Assembly (NCBI RefSeq): GCF_014653695.1
Contig: NZ_BNAR01000006.1
Span: forward strand, 476,551-540,550
Reading direction: 5' to 3'
Source of the DNA: Lentzea cavernae
GTDB taxonomy: Bacteria; Actinomycetota; Actinomycetes; Mycobacteriales; Pseudonocardiaceae
Length of the DNA: 64,000 nt
The position numbers and the translations under genes were made by a program. Each line of letters opens with the position of its first letter. The stretch's first letter is position 1. The notes under the pieces are model-generated. The model saw only the letters and a list, made by a program, of their open reading frames with translations, was not told where the DNA came from and did not search any database. This document shows, in pieces, positions 8,365-15,296 of this stretch.

Positions 8365-9274
8365 GCAGCTTGCGCACGGCCCGTTCCGGGTCTCCCCCGC
8401 CGATGACCTCGCCCTGCTCGAACGCCTCGACCAGGCGCGGGTCCACGTAGGAGTTCCTCGCCACGGTCGGCGTGTTGCCCAGCTCCGCCGCGACCTCCTT
8501 CATCACCGCGCTGACCGCGCGCTGCGAGGGCTTGCCGCGCTCCTTCAGCACCTCCGCGAAGAACTGCGCGGCGAACACCGTGGCGCGCCAGGTGCGCAGG
8601 TCCTTCACGCTGAACTCGTCGCCGACCAGCTCCCGGAAGCGCTCGTTGACGTCGTCCGCGGTGATCTCGAAGACGCGGCAGTCCGGCGTCTTGCCCCGCA
8701 GCAGCGACTTGAGCGCCCTGGCGAGCTCGGGGTCGGTGATCTCCTGGTCGACCTCGACCCCGGACTTGGCCGGGAAGTGGAACCGGATCCGGTCCCCGCG
8801 CACGGCGAGGTGCTCGCAGAGCAGGGTGGCGACGCCGTGGGTGCCGTTCTCCTCCACGTACTGCTCGTGGCCGACGCGGAAGATGCCGCGGTCGAGCAGG
8901 CGCAGCGCGATGGCGAGCAGCCTCGTGCGGCCTCGGGACCTCATGTCCCGCGCGACCTGCTCGCGGAACTTCCCGAGCTTCGGCGCGAGCTTCAGCACCC
9001 GGTCGAACTTCTCCGCGTCCCGTTCGGCGCGCCACTGCTCGTGGTAGAGGTACTGGCGGCGGCCCGCGTCGTCGTAGCCGACCGCCTGGATGTGGCCGGT
9101 GGGGTGCGGGCAGATCCACACCTCGCGCCACGCGGGAGGAATGACCAGGTCCTTCGCCCGCGTGACGTCGTCGGCGGTGAGGGTCTGCCCCTTCGCGTCG
9201 AGGTAGCGGAACCCCTTGCCCTGACGGCGGCGGGTCCAGCCCGGACCTGCCGGGTTGCTGCGGCGCAGTCTCAT
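8351..9274 (-). CDS. DNA topoisomerase IB (poxvirus/bacterial type)
   Basis: A 307-residue type IB topoisomerase that would nick and swivel one DNA strand through a 3'-phosphotyrosyl intermediate. The N-terminal domain has GFRYLDAKGQTL and VIPPAWREVWICPHPTGHIQ. The catalytic domain has RLLDRGIFRVGHEQY (first Arg), KSGVEVDQE (Lys), DLRTWRATVFA (second Arg) and the active-site Tyr276 in ARNSYVDPR. Bacterial homologues are stand-alone accessory enzymes. It is a single gene convergent with DUF4383 and divergent from the YbdK-like gene. Confidence 0.93.
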   Translation of the reverse strand: MRLRRSNPAGPGWTRRRQGKGFRYLDAKGQTLTADDVTRAKDLVIPPAWREVWICPHPTGHIQAVGYDDAGRRQYLYHEQWRAERDAEKFDRVLKLAPKLGKFREQVARDMRSRGRTRLLAIALRLLDRGIFRVGHEQYVEENGTHGVATLLCEHLAVRGDRIRFHFPAKSGVEVDQEITDPELARALKSLLRGKTPDCRVFEITADDVNERFRELVGDEFSVKDLRTWRATVFAAQFFAEVLKERGKPSQRAVSAVMKEVAAELGNTPTVARNSYVDPRLVEAFEQGEVIGGGDPERAVRKLLRQA

Positions 9275-9323
9275 GTGGCCACTCCGAGGTTGATCAGCAC
9301 GAGGTGCGGGTACCCGCTCGCCG

Positions 9324-10391
9324 ATGAATAACTACACGGTCGGCGTGGAACAGGAGTTCCTCCTCGTCGACCCGGAAACGCGGCGGCCGGTGGCGCTGGC
9401 GCCCCGAGTGCGGGAGATCTCCCGGGCCCCTGGCGACCTCGACGTCCAGGGTGAGCTGACGCCGTTCCAGATCGAGGTCGCCACCGGCGTCACCTCGTCC
9501 TTCGCCGAGCTCGACGAGCAGGTGCGACGCGGGCGGCGCGTGCTCGTGGACGCCGCGGACTCCGCCGGGTGCCGGCTCGTGGCGACCGGGATGCCGCCGA
9601 TCGGCAAAGCCGGTCCGCCTCCCGGATCGGACGACCCCCGATATCATCAGATCGAGTACTCCCACCGCCGGCTCGTGGCCGGGCAGGGCGCGTGCGGGCT
9701 GCACGTCCACGTCGGCGTCCCGGACGAGGCGGAGGCGCTGCGGGCGTCCAACAAGCTGCGGGTGTGGCTGCCGACGCTGCTCGCGCTGAGCGCGAACTCC
9801 CCGATCTACGAGGGAGAGGACACCGGCTACGCCAGCTGGCGGTCGATGGTCTGGTCGCGCTGGCCGGTGAGCGGCCCGCCGCCGTCGTGGGACGGTCCCG
9901 AGCACTACGGCAGGACGGTCGACGCGCTCATCGCGTCGCAGGCCCTGCTGGACCGGGCGATGGTCTACTGGGACGTCCGCCCGTCGGCCGATCATCCGAC
10001 CGTTGAGGTGCGCGTCGCCGACATCCCGCAACTGGCAACGGAAGTCGCGGTCCTCGCCGAGCTGATCGGTGCCCTCGTCGTGACGGAACCCTCCGAAGGA
10101 CGGGTGGACGATTCCGTGCTGCGGGCGGCATATTGGCGTGCGTCGCGCGACGGGGTCGACGGACTGGCCGCCGATCCACACACCGGAAACCTCTCCCCCG
10201 CGTTCGACCGGGCGGTGTCGCTCGTGGAGCACGTCGAGGTCGCCCTGCGCGATCGCGGCACGCTGTCTACTGTGGAGCAGCACCTCGACTGGTTGCGTCA
10301 CAACGGCTGCGGCGCCACCCGGCAACGACGCTGCCCGGACCCCGAGTCCCTTGTGGACGTGCTGATCGCCCGAACGCGTGAGGAAACCTGA
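9324..10391 (+). CDS. Carboxylate-amine ligase, YbdK/GCS2 family
   Basis: A 355-residue member of glutamate-cysteine ligase family 2. It opens YTVGVEQEFLLVDPETRRPV (the GVEEE-like metal-binding loop; here GVEQE), and has CGLHVHVGVPDEAEALR and a central NSPIYEGEDTGYASWRSMVW segment, all family hallmarks. Such enzymes form amide or peptide bonds between a carboxylate and an amine with ATP; family members show weak gamma-glutamylcysteine ligase activity. The TGA overlaps the next gene's ATG by one base (TGATG), so the downstream haem-oxygenase-fold protein is likely its translationally coupled partner. Confidence 0.88.
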   Translation: MNNYTVGVEQEFLLVDPETRRPVALAPRVREISRAPGDLDVQGELTPFQIEVATGVTSSFAELDEQVRRGRRVLVDAADSAGCRLVATGMPPIGKAGPPPGSDDPRYHQIEYSHRRLVAGQGACGLHVHVGVPDEAEALRASNKLRVWLPTLLALSANSPIYEGEDTGYASWRSMVWSRWPVSGPPPSWDGPEHYGRTVDALIASQALLDRAMVYWDVRPSADHPTVEVRVADIPQLATEVAVLAELIGALVVTEPSEGRVDDSVLRAAYWRASRDGVDGLAADPHTGNLSPAFDRAVSLVEHVEVALRDRGTLSTVEQHLDWLRHNGCGATRQRRCPDPESLVDVLIARTREET

Positions 10392-11155
10392 TGCGCCTCC
10401 CCGCTCCCCGCGGCCACATGAGTTCCGCCCTGGTCGCGGCGCTGCGCCTGCCTCCCCCGCCGCGGCCCGCACTGCTCGTCAGCGGTGGCACCAGGGACGC
10501 GTGGCTGGACGACGACCTCCAGCTGTCGCTGTGGATCTGCTACGAGCTGCGGACGCGCGGCTTCGACGACGCCGCCGGCTGGGAGGAGCTCCCGGCGCTG
10601 GCCCAGTTCCACGCCGTCCTCGAAGCGCGGTGGGAGGAGGCGCTGCGGTCGCTGACCGAGGTGACGACGCCCGCCCCGCTGTCGGAGGAGGGGCTCGCGG
10701 AACTGCGCGGGCACCACGCGTTCTGGCAGCCGCGCCGCGAGATGCGGTCGGTGCTGCGCGACATCCAGGGCGACGCGTACGGCACGCGCTCCGAGCGCAC
10801 GCACTCGGTGCTGTTCACCGTGACGTTGCGCGACCTGGACCCGTTCGCCCGCGTCGACGAGATGCCCGCCCCCACCCTCGCGCTCGCGAACGCGCTGTCG
10901 TTGTTCGGGATGCACCGGCGGCTGGTCGGCGCGCTGGTCGGGTTCCTGACCGCGGTCGACACCATCGGCGGTGACCCGTTCGCGCAGCTGCTGCCCGTGC
11001 AGTGCCCGCCGGAGGACGTCCGCCTGGGCTTCACCGCGTGCCACGAACTGCACGCCCGGCTGACCCGGCACGTGCACGCGTCGCTGGAGGCGGGACGCAG
11101 CTCACTGAGGGGCCGTTGGTCGCTCGCACAGGGGCGCGTTAACGTTGGGTGCTGA
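10391..11155 (+). CDS. Iron-containing redox enzyme family protein (haem-oxygenase-like fold), short form
   Basis: A 254-residue protein resembling the actinobacterial 'iron-containing redox enzyme family' (haem-oxygenase-like di-iron fold). Recognisable parts are DLQLSLWICYELRTRGFDDA, WQPRREMRSVLRDIQGDAYG, LALANALSLFGMHRRLVGAL and CHELHARLTRHVHASLEAG. From memory the family is usually about 340 residues and carries an EHVEADAVHE-like segment near the end; here that part is reduced to HELHARLTRHVHA and the protein stops soon after, so metal binding may be altered. It is coupled to the YbdK-like gene. The family assignment is moderately sure, the activity unknown. Confidence 0.65.
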   Translation: MRLPAPRGHMSSALVAALRLPPPPRPALLVSGGTRDAWLDDDLQLSLWICYELRTRGFDDAAGWEELPALAQFHAVLEARWEEALRSLTEVTTPAPLSEEGLAELRGHHAFWQPRREMRSVLRDIQGDAYGTRSERTHSVLFTVTLRDLDPFARVDEMPAPTLALANALSLFGMHRRLVGALVGFLTAVDTIGGDPFAQLLPVQCPPEDVRLGFTACHELHARLTRHVHASLEAGRSSLRGRWSLAQGRVNVGC

Positions 11156-11174
11156 TGCTTTGAAGGGAGACAGC

Positions 11175-11543
11175 GTGCCCGACCCCACCGCTCTGGCCTC
11201 CGTGGTCGTCGACCGGATCGCATCCGACGTCGTCGTGCTGCACGTGTCCGGTGAACTCGACACCACCTCCAGCGGCGAGCTGACCAGCCCGCTGGAGACG
11301 CACGTCGTGCAGGGCCTGCGGGCCGTGCTGGTCGATCTCGCCGGCGTCCGGTTCCTCGGCTCGGCCGGGCTGGAGGCCCTGGTGCTGGGCCAGCAGCGCG
11401 CGTCCCGCGCCGACGTGGAGTTCGTCGTGGTGGCGTCCACCAGGGCGGCTCTGCGGCCGATCGAGGCGACCGGGCTCGACTCGGTGTTCACGATCGTGGC
11501 CTCGCTCGACGAGGCGGCGGAGCGCTACGCGGACTCGAAGTAA
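11175..11543 (+). CDS. STAS-domain anti-sigma factor antagonist
   Basis: A 122-residue single STAS domain. It has the expected order: VVVLHVSGELDTTSSGEL, AVLVDLAGVRFLGSAGLEAL with the phosphorylatable serine of the DxxxVxFxGSAGL motif, and a C-terminal LDSVFTIVASLDEA. It starts at the GTG 11175 after AAGGGAGA. Such proteins bind anti-sigma kinases and release the sigma factor when unphosphorylated. The SigF-like factor at 7180 is the nearest candidate pathway member; the link is inference. Its end overlaps the convergent SDR-like gene by 19 nt. Confidence 0.88.
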   Translation: MPDPTALASVVVDRIASDVVVLHVSGELDTTSSGELTSPLETHVVQGLRAVLVDLAGVRFLGSAGLEALVLGQQRASRADVEFVVVASTRAALRPIEATGLDSVFTIVASLDEAAERYADSK

Positions 11544-11941
11544 CCTCCGGTCGGCCCGTCCCGCACCAGCCTCAGGACGATCTCGGCGTCCCGCTCGGCC
11601 GCGTTGATCCGCATCCGGGGGAACGCCTTCGCGTACTGCGCCGTGACGACGGTCGCGGCCGCCCTGGTCAGCGTCTCCGGAGCGCTGACGTTGACCACGA
11701 CCGGGGCGGCCGACCGTTCCAGCGCCGGCAGGCAGGCCTGCAGGACCCGTGCCAGGCCGGCGACCTTGGCCTCGAACGTCTCCGGCGCGAGGCCCGCCGC
11801 GTTGACCAGGACGTCGAGCTCGTCCACCGCCAGTGCCGACATCGCGTCATTCCGGTGGACGGTGTGGCCCGCCCGCTCGAGCCGGTGGGCCGTCTCCTGA
11901 CCGAACTCCTCGTCCGCCCCGGTGATCAGCACAACCGCCAT
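11525..11941 (-). CDS. Miniature short-chain dehydrogenase-like protein, catalytic motif missing
   Basis: A 138-residue protein (start ATG 11941 just after GTGGAGGG). It keeps the start of a Rossmann fold (VVLITGADEEFGQETAHRLE), the NAAG motif (DVLVNAAGLAPETFE) and an SDR C-terminus (VTAQYAKAFPRMRINAAERD, then VRDGPTGGYFES), but is about 100 residues shorter than a classical SDR and has no YxxxK catalytic pair. The glycine motif TGADEEFG also departs from TGxxxGxG. Either a degenerate SDR on the way out or a binding protein. It lies just downstream of the deaminase (10 nt gap), probably co-transcribed. Confidence 0.7.
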   Translation of the reverse strand: MAVVLITGADEEFGQETAHRLERAGHTVHRNDAMSALAVDELDVLVNAAGLAPETFEAKVAGLARVLQACLPALERSAAPVVVNVSAPETLTRAAATVVTAQYAKAFPRMRINAAERDAEIVLRLVRDGPTGGYFESA

Positions 11942-11951
11942 GCCCTCCACG

Positions 11952-12395
11952 TTAATCCTGGCCGATGTCCTCGTACCAGAGCTCGGGGCGCTCCGCGATG
12001 AACGTCGTCATCAGCTCGACGAGCGCCGGGTCCTCGACGACGGTGATGCCGACGCCGTGCTCCGCCAGCCAGTCGTGGCCGCCGTGGAACGTGGTGGCCT
12101 CGCCGATCAGGACGTTCGAGATGCCGAACTGGCGGACCAGGCCGCTGCAGTACCAGCACGGCGACAGGGTCGTGACCATGGTCGTGCCGCGGTAGCTCCG
12201 CTGGCGGCCCGCGTTGCGGAAGGCCGATGTCTCCGCGTGCATGGAGGCGTCGTCGTCCTGCACGCGGCGGTTGTGGCCCCGGCCCAGCAGAGCGCCGTCG
12301 CCGTCGAAGAGCGCCGCGCCGATGGGAATCCCGCCCTCGGCGAGTCCCGTCCGCGCCTCTTCGACGGCGACGGCCAGCATGTCCTCAGCTGTCAT
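11952..12395 (-). CDS. Nucleoside/cytosine deaminase (CDA-fold, yeast FCY1-like)
   Basis: A 147-residue zinc deaminase. Zinc and proton-shuttle motifs are intact: His53-Ala-Glu55 (SMHAETSAF) and Pro79-Cys80-Trp-Tyr-Cys83 (LSPCWYCSGL). The segment GGIPIGAALFDGDGALLGRG and the C-terminus (PELWYEDIGQD) resemble the cytosine deaminase of yeast more than guanine deaminase or TadA. It would deaminate cytosine or a related nucleobase in salvage. ATG start at 12395. Upstream 205 bp to the divergent transporter has no gene. Confidence 0.85.
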   Translation of the reverse strand: MTAEDMLAVAVEEARTGLAEGGIPIGAALFDGDGALLGRGHNRRVQDDDASMHAETSAFRNAGRQRSYRGTTMVTTLSPCWYCSGLVRQFGISNVLIGEATTFHGGHDWLAEHGVGITVVEDPALVELMTTFIAERPELWYEDIGQD

Positions 12396-12550
12396 GCCCC
12401 TGAAGCTACTTCGTCCTGAACAACTTCACCGTCATCGACGTGCCGCTCTGGCGGACGACCTTCGGTCGGACTGCCGCGGTGGCCGGGTTCCGCGGCTCGA
12501 CACGTCCTGAAGTCGGTTGTCCCGCAACAGGTGTTGACCGAATGCCCGGT

Positions 12551-12585
12551 ACGTCGGGAAAGTGGTGGATTCCGTTCCCCGACGT
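12551..12585. promoter_or_regulatory. Imperfect inverted repeat upstream of the Nramp-like gene
   Basis: ACGTCGGGAA (12551-12560) and TTCCCCGACGT (12575-12585) are inverted copies apart from one extra C. The right arm ends 4 nt before the GGGAGG ribosome binding site of the transporter at 12601. It could be an RNA hairpin in the leader or a protein-binding site. I see no known riboswitch signature. Confidence 0.4.
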
Positions 12586-12600
12586 GTCGGGAGGTCGACA

Positions 12601-14088
12601 GTGTCGTCGATGCAAATCGGAGTGAGCAGGCCGCCGCTGGACGTGGCGGACCTGCCGGAACCCGAGAAGGTGTTCAAGGTCAGCAAGCTGGGGCCGCTGC
12701 AGGTGGTCCAGTTCGTCATCGGCCCGAGCCTGATCGCGCTCGGCATCTCGATCGGCAGCGGCGAGTGGCTGCTCGGCCCGCAGGCGGTCGGCAAGTTCGG
12801 CTTCGTCGGCATCGGCTGGGTCATCACGGTGTCGGCGTTGCTGCAGACGTTCTACAACGTGGAGATCGCCCGCTACGTCGTGGCGACGGGCGAGACCCCG
12901 GTCATCGGCTGGGGCCGCGTGCCGCCCGGCTGGAAGTTCTGGGTCCCGGTCTCCCTGGCGGTCTTCTACTTCGCGTTCATCTTCGGCGGCTGGGCGGCGG
13001 GCGCCGGACAGGGGCTCTTCGCCCTGATCGCGGGCCGCGGCTACCGCCCGGACGAGATCGAGCAGGTGCGACTGCTCGCGATCGGCCTGCTCGTCGTGGT
13101 CTTCCTGATCACCGCGGGCGCCCGCAAGGTGTCCCGCGCCCTGGAGTTGACGAACTGGGTGCTGGTCGGCACGTTGCTGCTCGTGCTGCTCGTGGTGACG
13201 GTCGCGATCGTGCCGTTCTCCGTGTGGTGGGAGGGGATCCGCGGTCTGGTGACCCCTGCCGCACCCCCGTCCGGCATCACGGCCACCCAGCTCGGCGGCC
13301 TGGCCGGCTTCACCGCGCTGGCGTCCGGGCTGAACTGGTACGCGATGAGCCACTACCGCGACAAGGGCTACGGCATGGGCCACCACGTCGGGTTCATCGC
13401 GGGCATGCGCGGCGGCAAGCAGGAGCTGCGCCCGGTCGGAGTGACCTTTGTGGACACCCCGGCGAACGCGTCGCTGTGGCGCCGCTGGTACCGGCTGCTG
13501 CTGATCGACCAGTGGGCCGTGTTCTTCGTCGGCGCGATGCTCGGCATGCTGCTCCCGACCGTGCTGATGGCCCACATCGTCGCGGTCTCCGGCGAACAGC
13601 CGACGGCCGCGAACGTGCCCACGTTCTCCGCCGAACAGCTCGGCCTGCTCTACGGCCAGGGCATGTTCTACCTGATGCTCGTGGTCGGCGTGCTGGTGCT
13701 GTTCTCCACCCAGCTCGGCATCTTCGAGGCGCTGGTCCGCAACTTCACCGACGCCGCGCACGCCGTCTCACCCCGGCTGCGCAAGCGGATCGAGGACGAC
13801 CCGCGCCGCTTCTACTACCCGTTCATGCTCCTGGTGCTGGCGATCATCGCCGGCGCGCTGCACCTCGCGCTGCCCGTGGAACTCGTGCAGATCTCGGCGA
13901 ACATGTCGAACCTCGGCGCGCTGATGTTCCCGTTCGCGTTGATGTACCTGAACTCCCGCCTGCCGCGCCCGGCCCGGCCCCGGTGGTGGCACCACGTGAT
14001 CCTCGTGCTGAACGTGGTGTTCTTCGGGTTCTTCTTCGTGAACTTCGTCTACGAGTACTTCTCCGGAGGCCCGCTGGTGCGCTTCTGA
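12601..14088 (+). CDS. Nramp-family-like membrane transporter lacking the canonical metal-binding motifs
   Basis: A 495-residue polytopic protein with about eleven hydrophobic segments. GTG start at 12601 is 6 nt after GGGAGG. The overall pattern and TM1 surroundings (VVQFVIGPSLIALGIS then GSGEWLLGPQAVGKFG) place it with the Nramp superfamily, but the TM1 DPGN motif is replaced by GSGE and the TM6 MPH motif by a LNWYAMSHYRDKG stretch. In true Nramp proteins those residues bind Mn/Fe, so the substrate here is probably different (related divergent members include Mg transporters). No metal regulator gene is adjacent. Confidence 0.75.
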   Translation: MSSMQIGVSRPPLDVADLPEPEKVFKVSKLGPLQVVQFVIGPSLIALGISIGSGEWLLGPQAVGKFGFVGIGWVITVSALLQTFYNVEIARYVVATGETPVIGWGRVPPGWKFWVPVSLAVFYFAFIFGGWAAGAGQGLFALIAGRGYRPDEIEQVRLLAIGLLVVVFLITAGARKVSRALELTNWVLVGTLLLVLLVVTVAIVPFSVWWEGIRGLVTPAAPPSGITATQLGGLAGFTALASGLNWYAMSHYRDKGYGMGHHVGFIAGMRGGKQELRPVGVTFVDTPANASLWRRWYRLLLIDQWAVFFVGAMLGMLLPTVLMAHIVAVSGEQPTAANVPTFSAEQLGLLYGQGMFYLMLVVGVLVLFSTQLGIFEALVRNFTDAAHAVSPRLRKRIEDDPRRFYYPFMLLVLAIIAGALHLALPVELVQISANMSNLGALMFPFALMYLNSRLPRPARPRWWHHVILVLNVVFFGFFFVNFVYEYFSGGPLVRF

Positions 14089-14612
14089 CGGGGTCGCTGC
14101 ACGAACTGGCGGATGTCGCCCAGCGCGTCCTCCGCCCTGCCGCCGAGCTGCGGGTCGCCCAGGAGCTCCCGCAGCCTCGGCACCACCTCGGGCAGCACCT
14201 CGCGGTCGATCCTGCCGACGTGTCCCAGGCACGTGACAGCGAGCTGGGCGAGGTCGCGGTCCGCACCGCGGGTGATGCCGAGGAGGATGCGCTGCAGCTG
14301 CTCGCGTTCCGGGTCGTGCCGCACCAGGGCGAGCATGGCCTGGAAAGCCGGGATGCCGCCCGCCCGGAGTTCACCGTGCCAGCGCACCACGCACTCGTCG
14401 ATCACGACCTCGGCCGAGTGGTCCAGCAGCTCCTCGAGGGCGCCCGTCGCGGTGGCCCAGCCACCGCCCTCGACGCGCACGACCAGTTCGTCGTCCACCA
14501 CTGCGGCGACCGGGTCACCGTCCCACTCGAACACGATCCCGCCGAGCGCCTCGGTCTCGCTGATGCCGCGCCAGCCGCCGAGGGCCGCCCGGACCTCCTC
14601 CAGCCGGCTCAC
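14049..14612 (-). CDS. Conserved hypothetical protein with HEAT-like C-terminal half
   Basis: A 187-residue cytoplasmic protein of unknown function. GTG start at 14612 overlaps the TfoX-like stop (GTGA), so the two are co-translated. The N-terminal half is beta-rich (GGIVFEWDGDPVAAVVDDEL), the C-terminal half has helical-repeat character (LAQLAVTCLGHVGRIDREVL, PEVVPRLRELLGDPQLGG, RAEDALGDIRQFV), typical of HEAT-like pairs. It overlaps the convergent transporter gene by 40 nt. I do not recognise a named family. Confidence 0.65.
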   Translation of the reverse strand: MSRLEEVRAALGGWRGISETEALGGIVFEWDGDPVAAVVDDELVVRVEGGGWATATGALEELLDHSAEVVIDECVVRWHGELRAGGIPAFQAMLALVRHDPEREQLQRILLGITRGADRDLAQLAVTCLGHVGRIDREVLPEVVPRLRELLGDPQLGGRAEDALGDIRQFVQRPRQKRTSGPPEKYS

Positions 14613-14938
14613 TTCGGCGGCAGCGCTTCCACGAACTCGCGGCACCGCGCGATCCAGTCCTCCAGCGCCTCGTCCTCCGCCACCGCCTCACCGTCGACGA
14701 CCACCCAGCCGTTCATCGGCCGTCCGGTGAAGTCGAAGACTCGGGCGCCGGGCGCAGCCAGCGCGTCGGCCTGCGCCTCCGGGCCGACACGGGCGATCAG
14801 GTCCGAACCCAGGGCTCCTACCAGCAGGTTTCCCCGCCACAGGAACACCAGGCTGCCGAACATCTTCTTCGTGGTCAGGTCTGGGAGGTCGCCCAGCGAC
14901 TCGCCCAGGCGGTGGGCCAGGCCCTCGTCGTACGCCAT
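14609..14938 (-). CDS. TfoX/Sxy N-terminal-domain protein
   Basis: A 109-residue protein consisting only of the TfoX N-terminal domain: MAYDEGLAHRLGESLGDLPD, then TTKKMFGSLVFLWRGNLLVG, which is the family's KKMFGG-like core, and a C-terminal EALEDWIARCREFVEAL helix. In gammaproteobacteria the domain belongs to a competence regulator; in actinomycetes short stand-alone copies are common and their role is unknown. First gene of a two-gene unit with the HEAT-like protein. Confidence 0.85.
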   Translation of the reverse strand: MAYDEGLAHRLGESLGDLPDLTTKKMFGSLVFLWRGNLLVGALGSDLIARVGPEAQADALAAPGARVFDFTGRPMNGWVVVDGEAVAEDEALEDWIARCREFVEALPPK

Positions 14939-15023
14939 GTGCTGAATGTTGTCTCAGCGAGTTGCCAGGCGCCTCTCAGTTTCTTGTGGCTTCATGGACG
15001 TACAGGACATTTAGGAGGCCCCC

Positions 15024-15296
15024 TTGTTCGGCTTGGTCGGCTGGATCGTCGGTTGGCTGTTGACGCTGTTCATCATCGTGATGATCGGCCGGATGATCGT
15101 CGACTGGGCGGTCACGCTGCAGGCGCGCGGCGACTGGGTGTGGAAGGTGCGCCGGGTGACGCACGCCGTCACCGAGCCCGTGCTGTCGCCGGTGCGCAAG
15201 GTGCTCCCGCCTCTGCGGTTCGGCGGGTTCGGGCTCGACCTGGCGTTCACGGTGGTGTTCATCGCGGCGCTGATCCTCAGGTCGATCGTGTGGTGA
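15024..15296 (+). CDS. YggT-family membrane protein
   Basis: A 90-residue membrane protein with two hydrophobic helices (about residues 2-27 and 69-88) separated by the YggT-like loop VTHAVTEPVLSPVRKVLPPL. The TTG start at 15024 lies 5 nt after TAGGAGGC. YggT proteins are widespread, often near cell division genes; this copy is not in the divIVA/sepF cluster. Its end overlaps the convergent FAD oxidase gene by 20 nt. Confidence 0.82.
   Translation: MFGLVGWIVGWLLTLFIIVMIGRMIVDWAVTLQARGDWVWKVRRVTHAVTEPVLSPVRKVLPPLRFGGFGLDLAFTVVFIAALILRSIVW

Noticed and set aside
12396..12600. Riboswitch in front of the Nramp-like gene
   Set aside because: Only an imperfect hairpin is visible; no yybP-ykoY, M-box or other riboswitch signature could be recognised.
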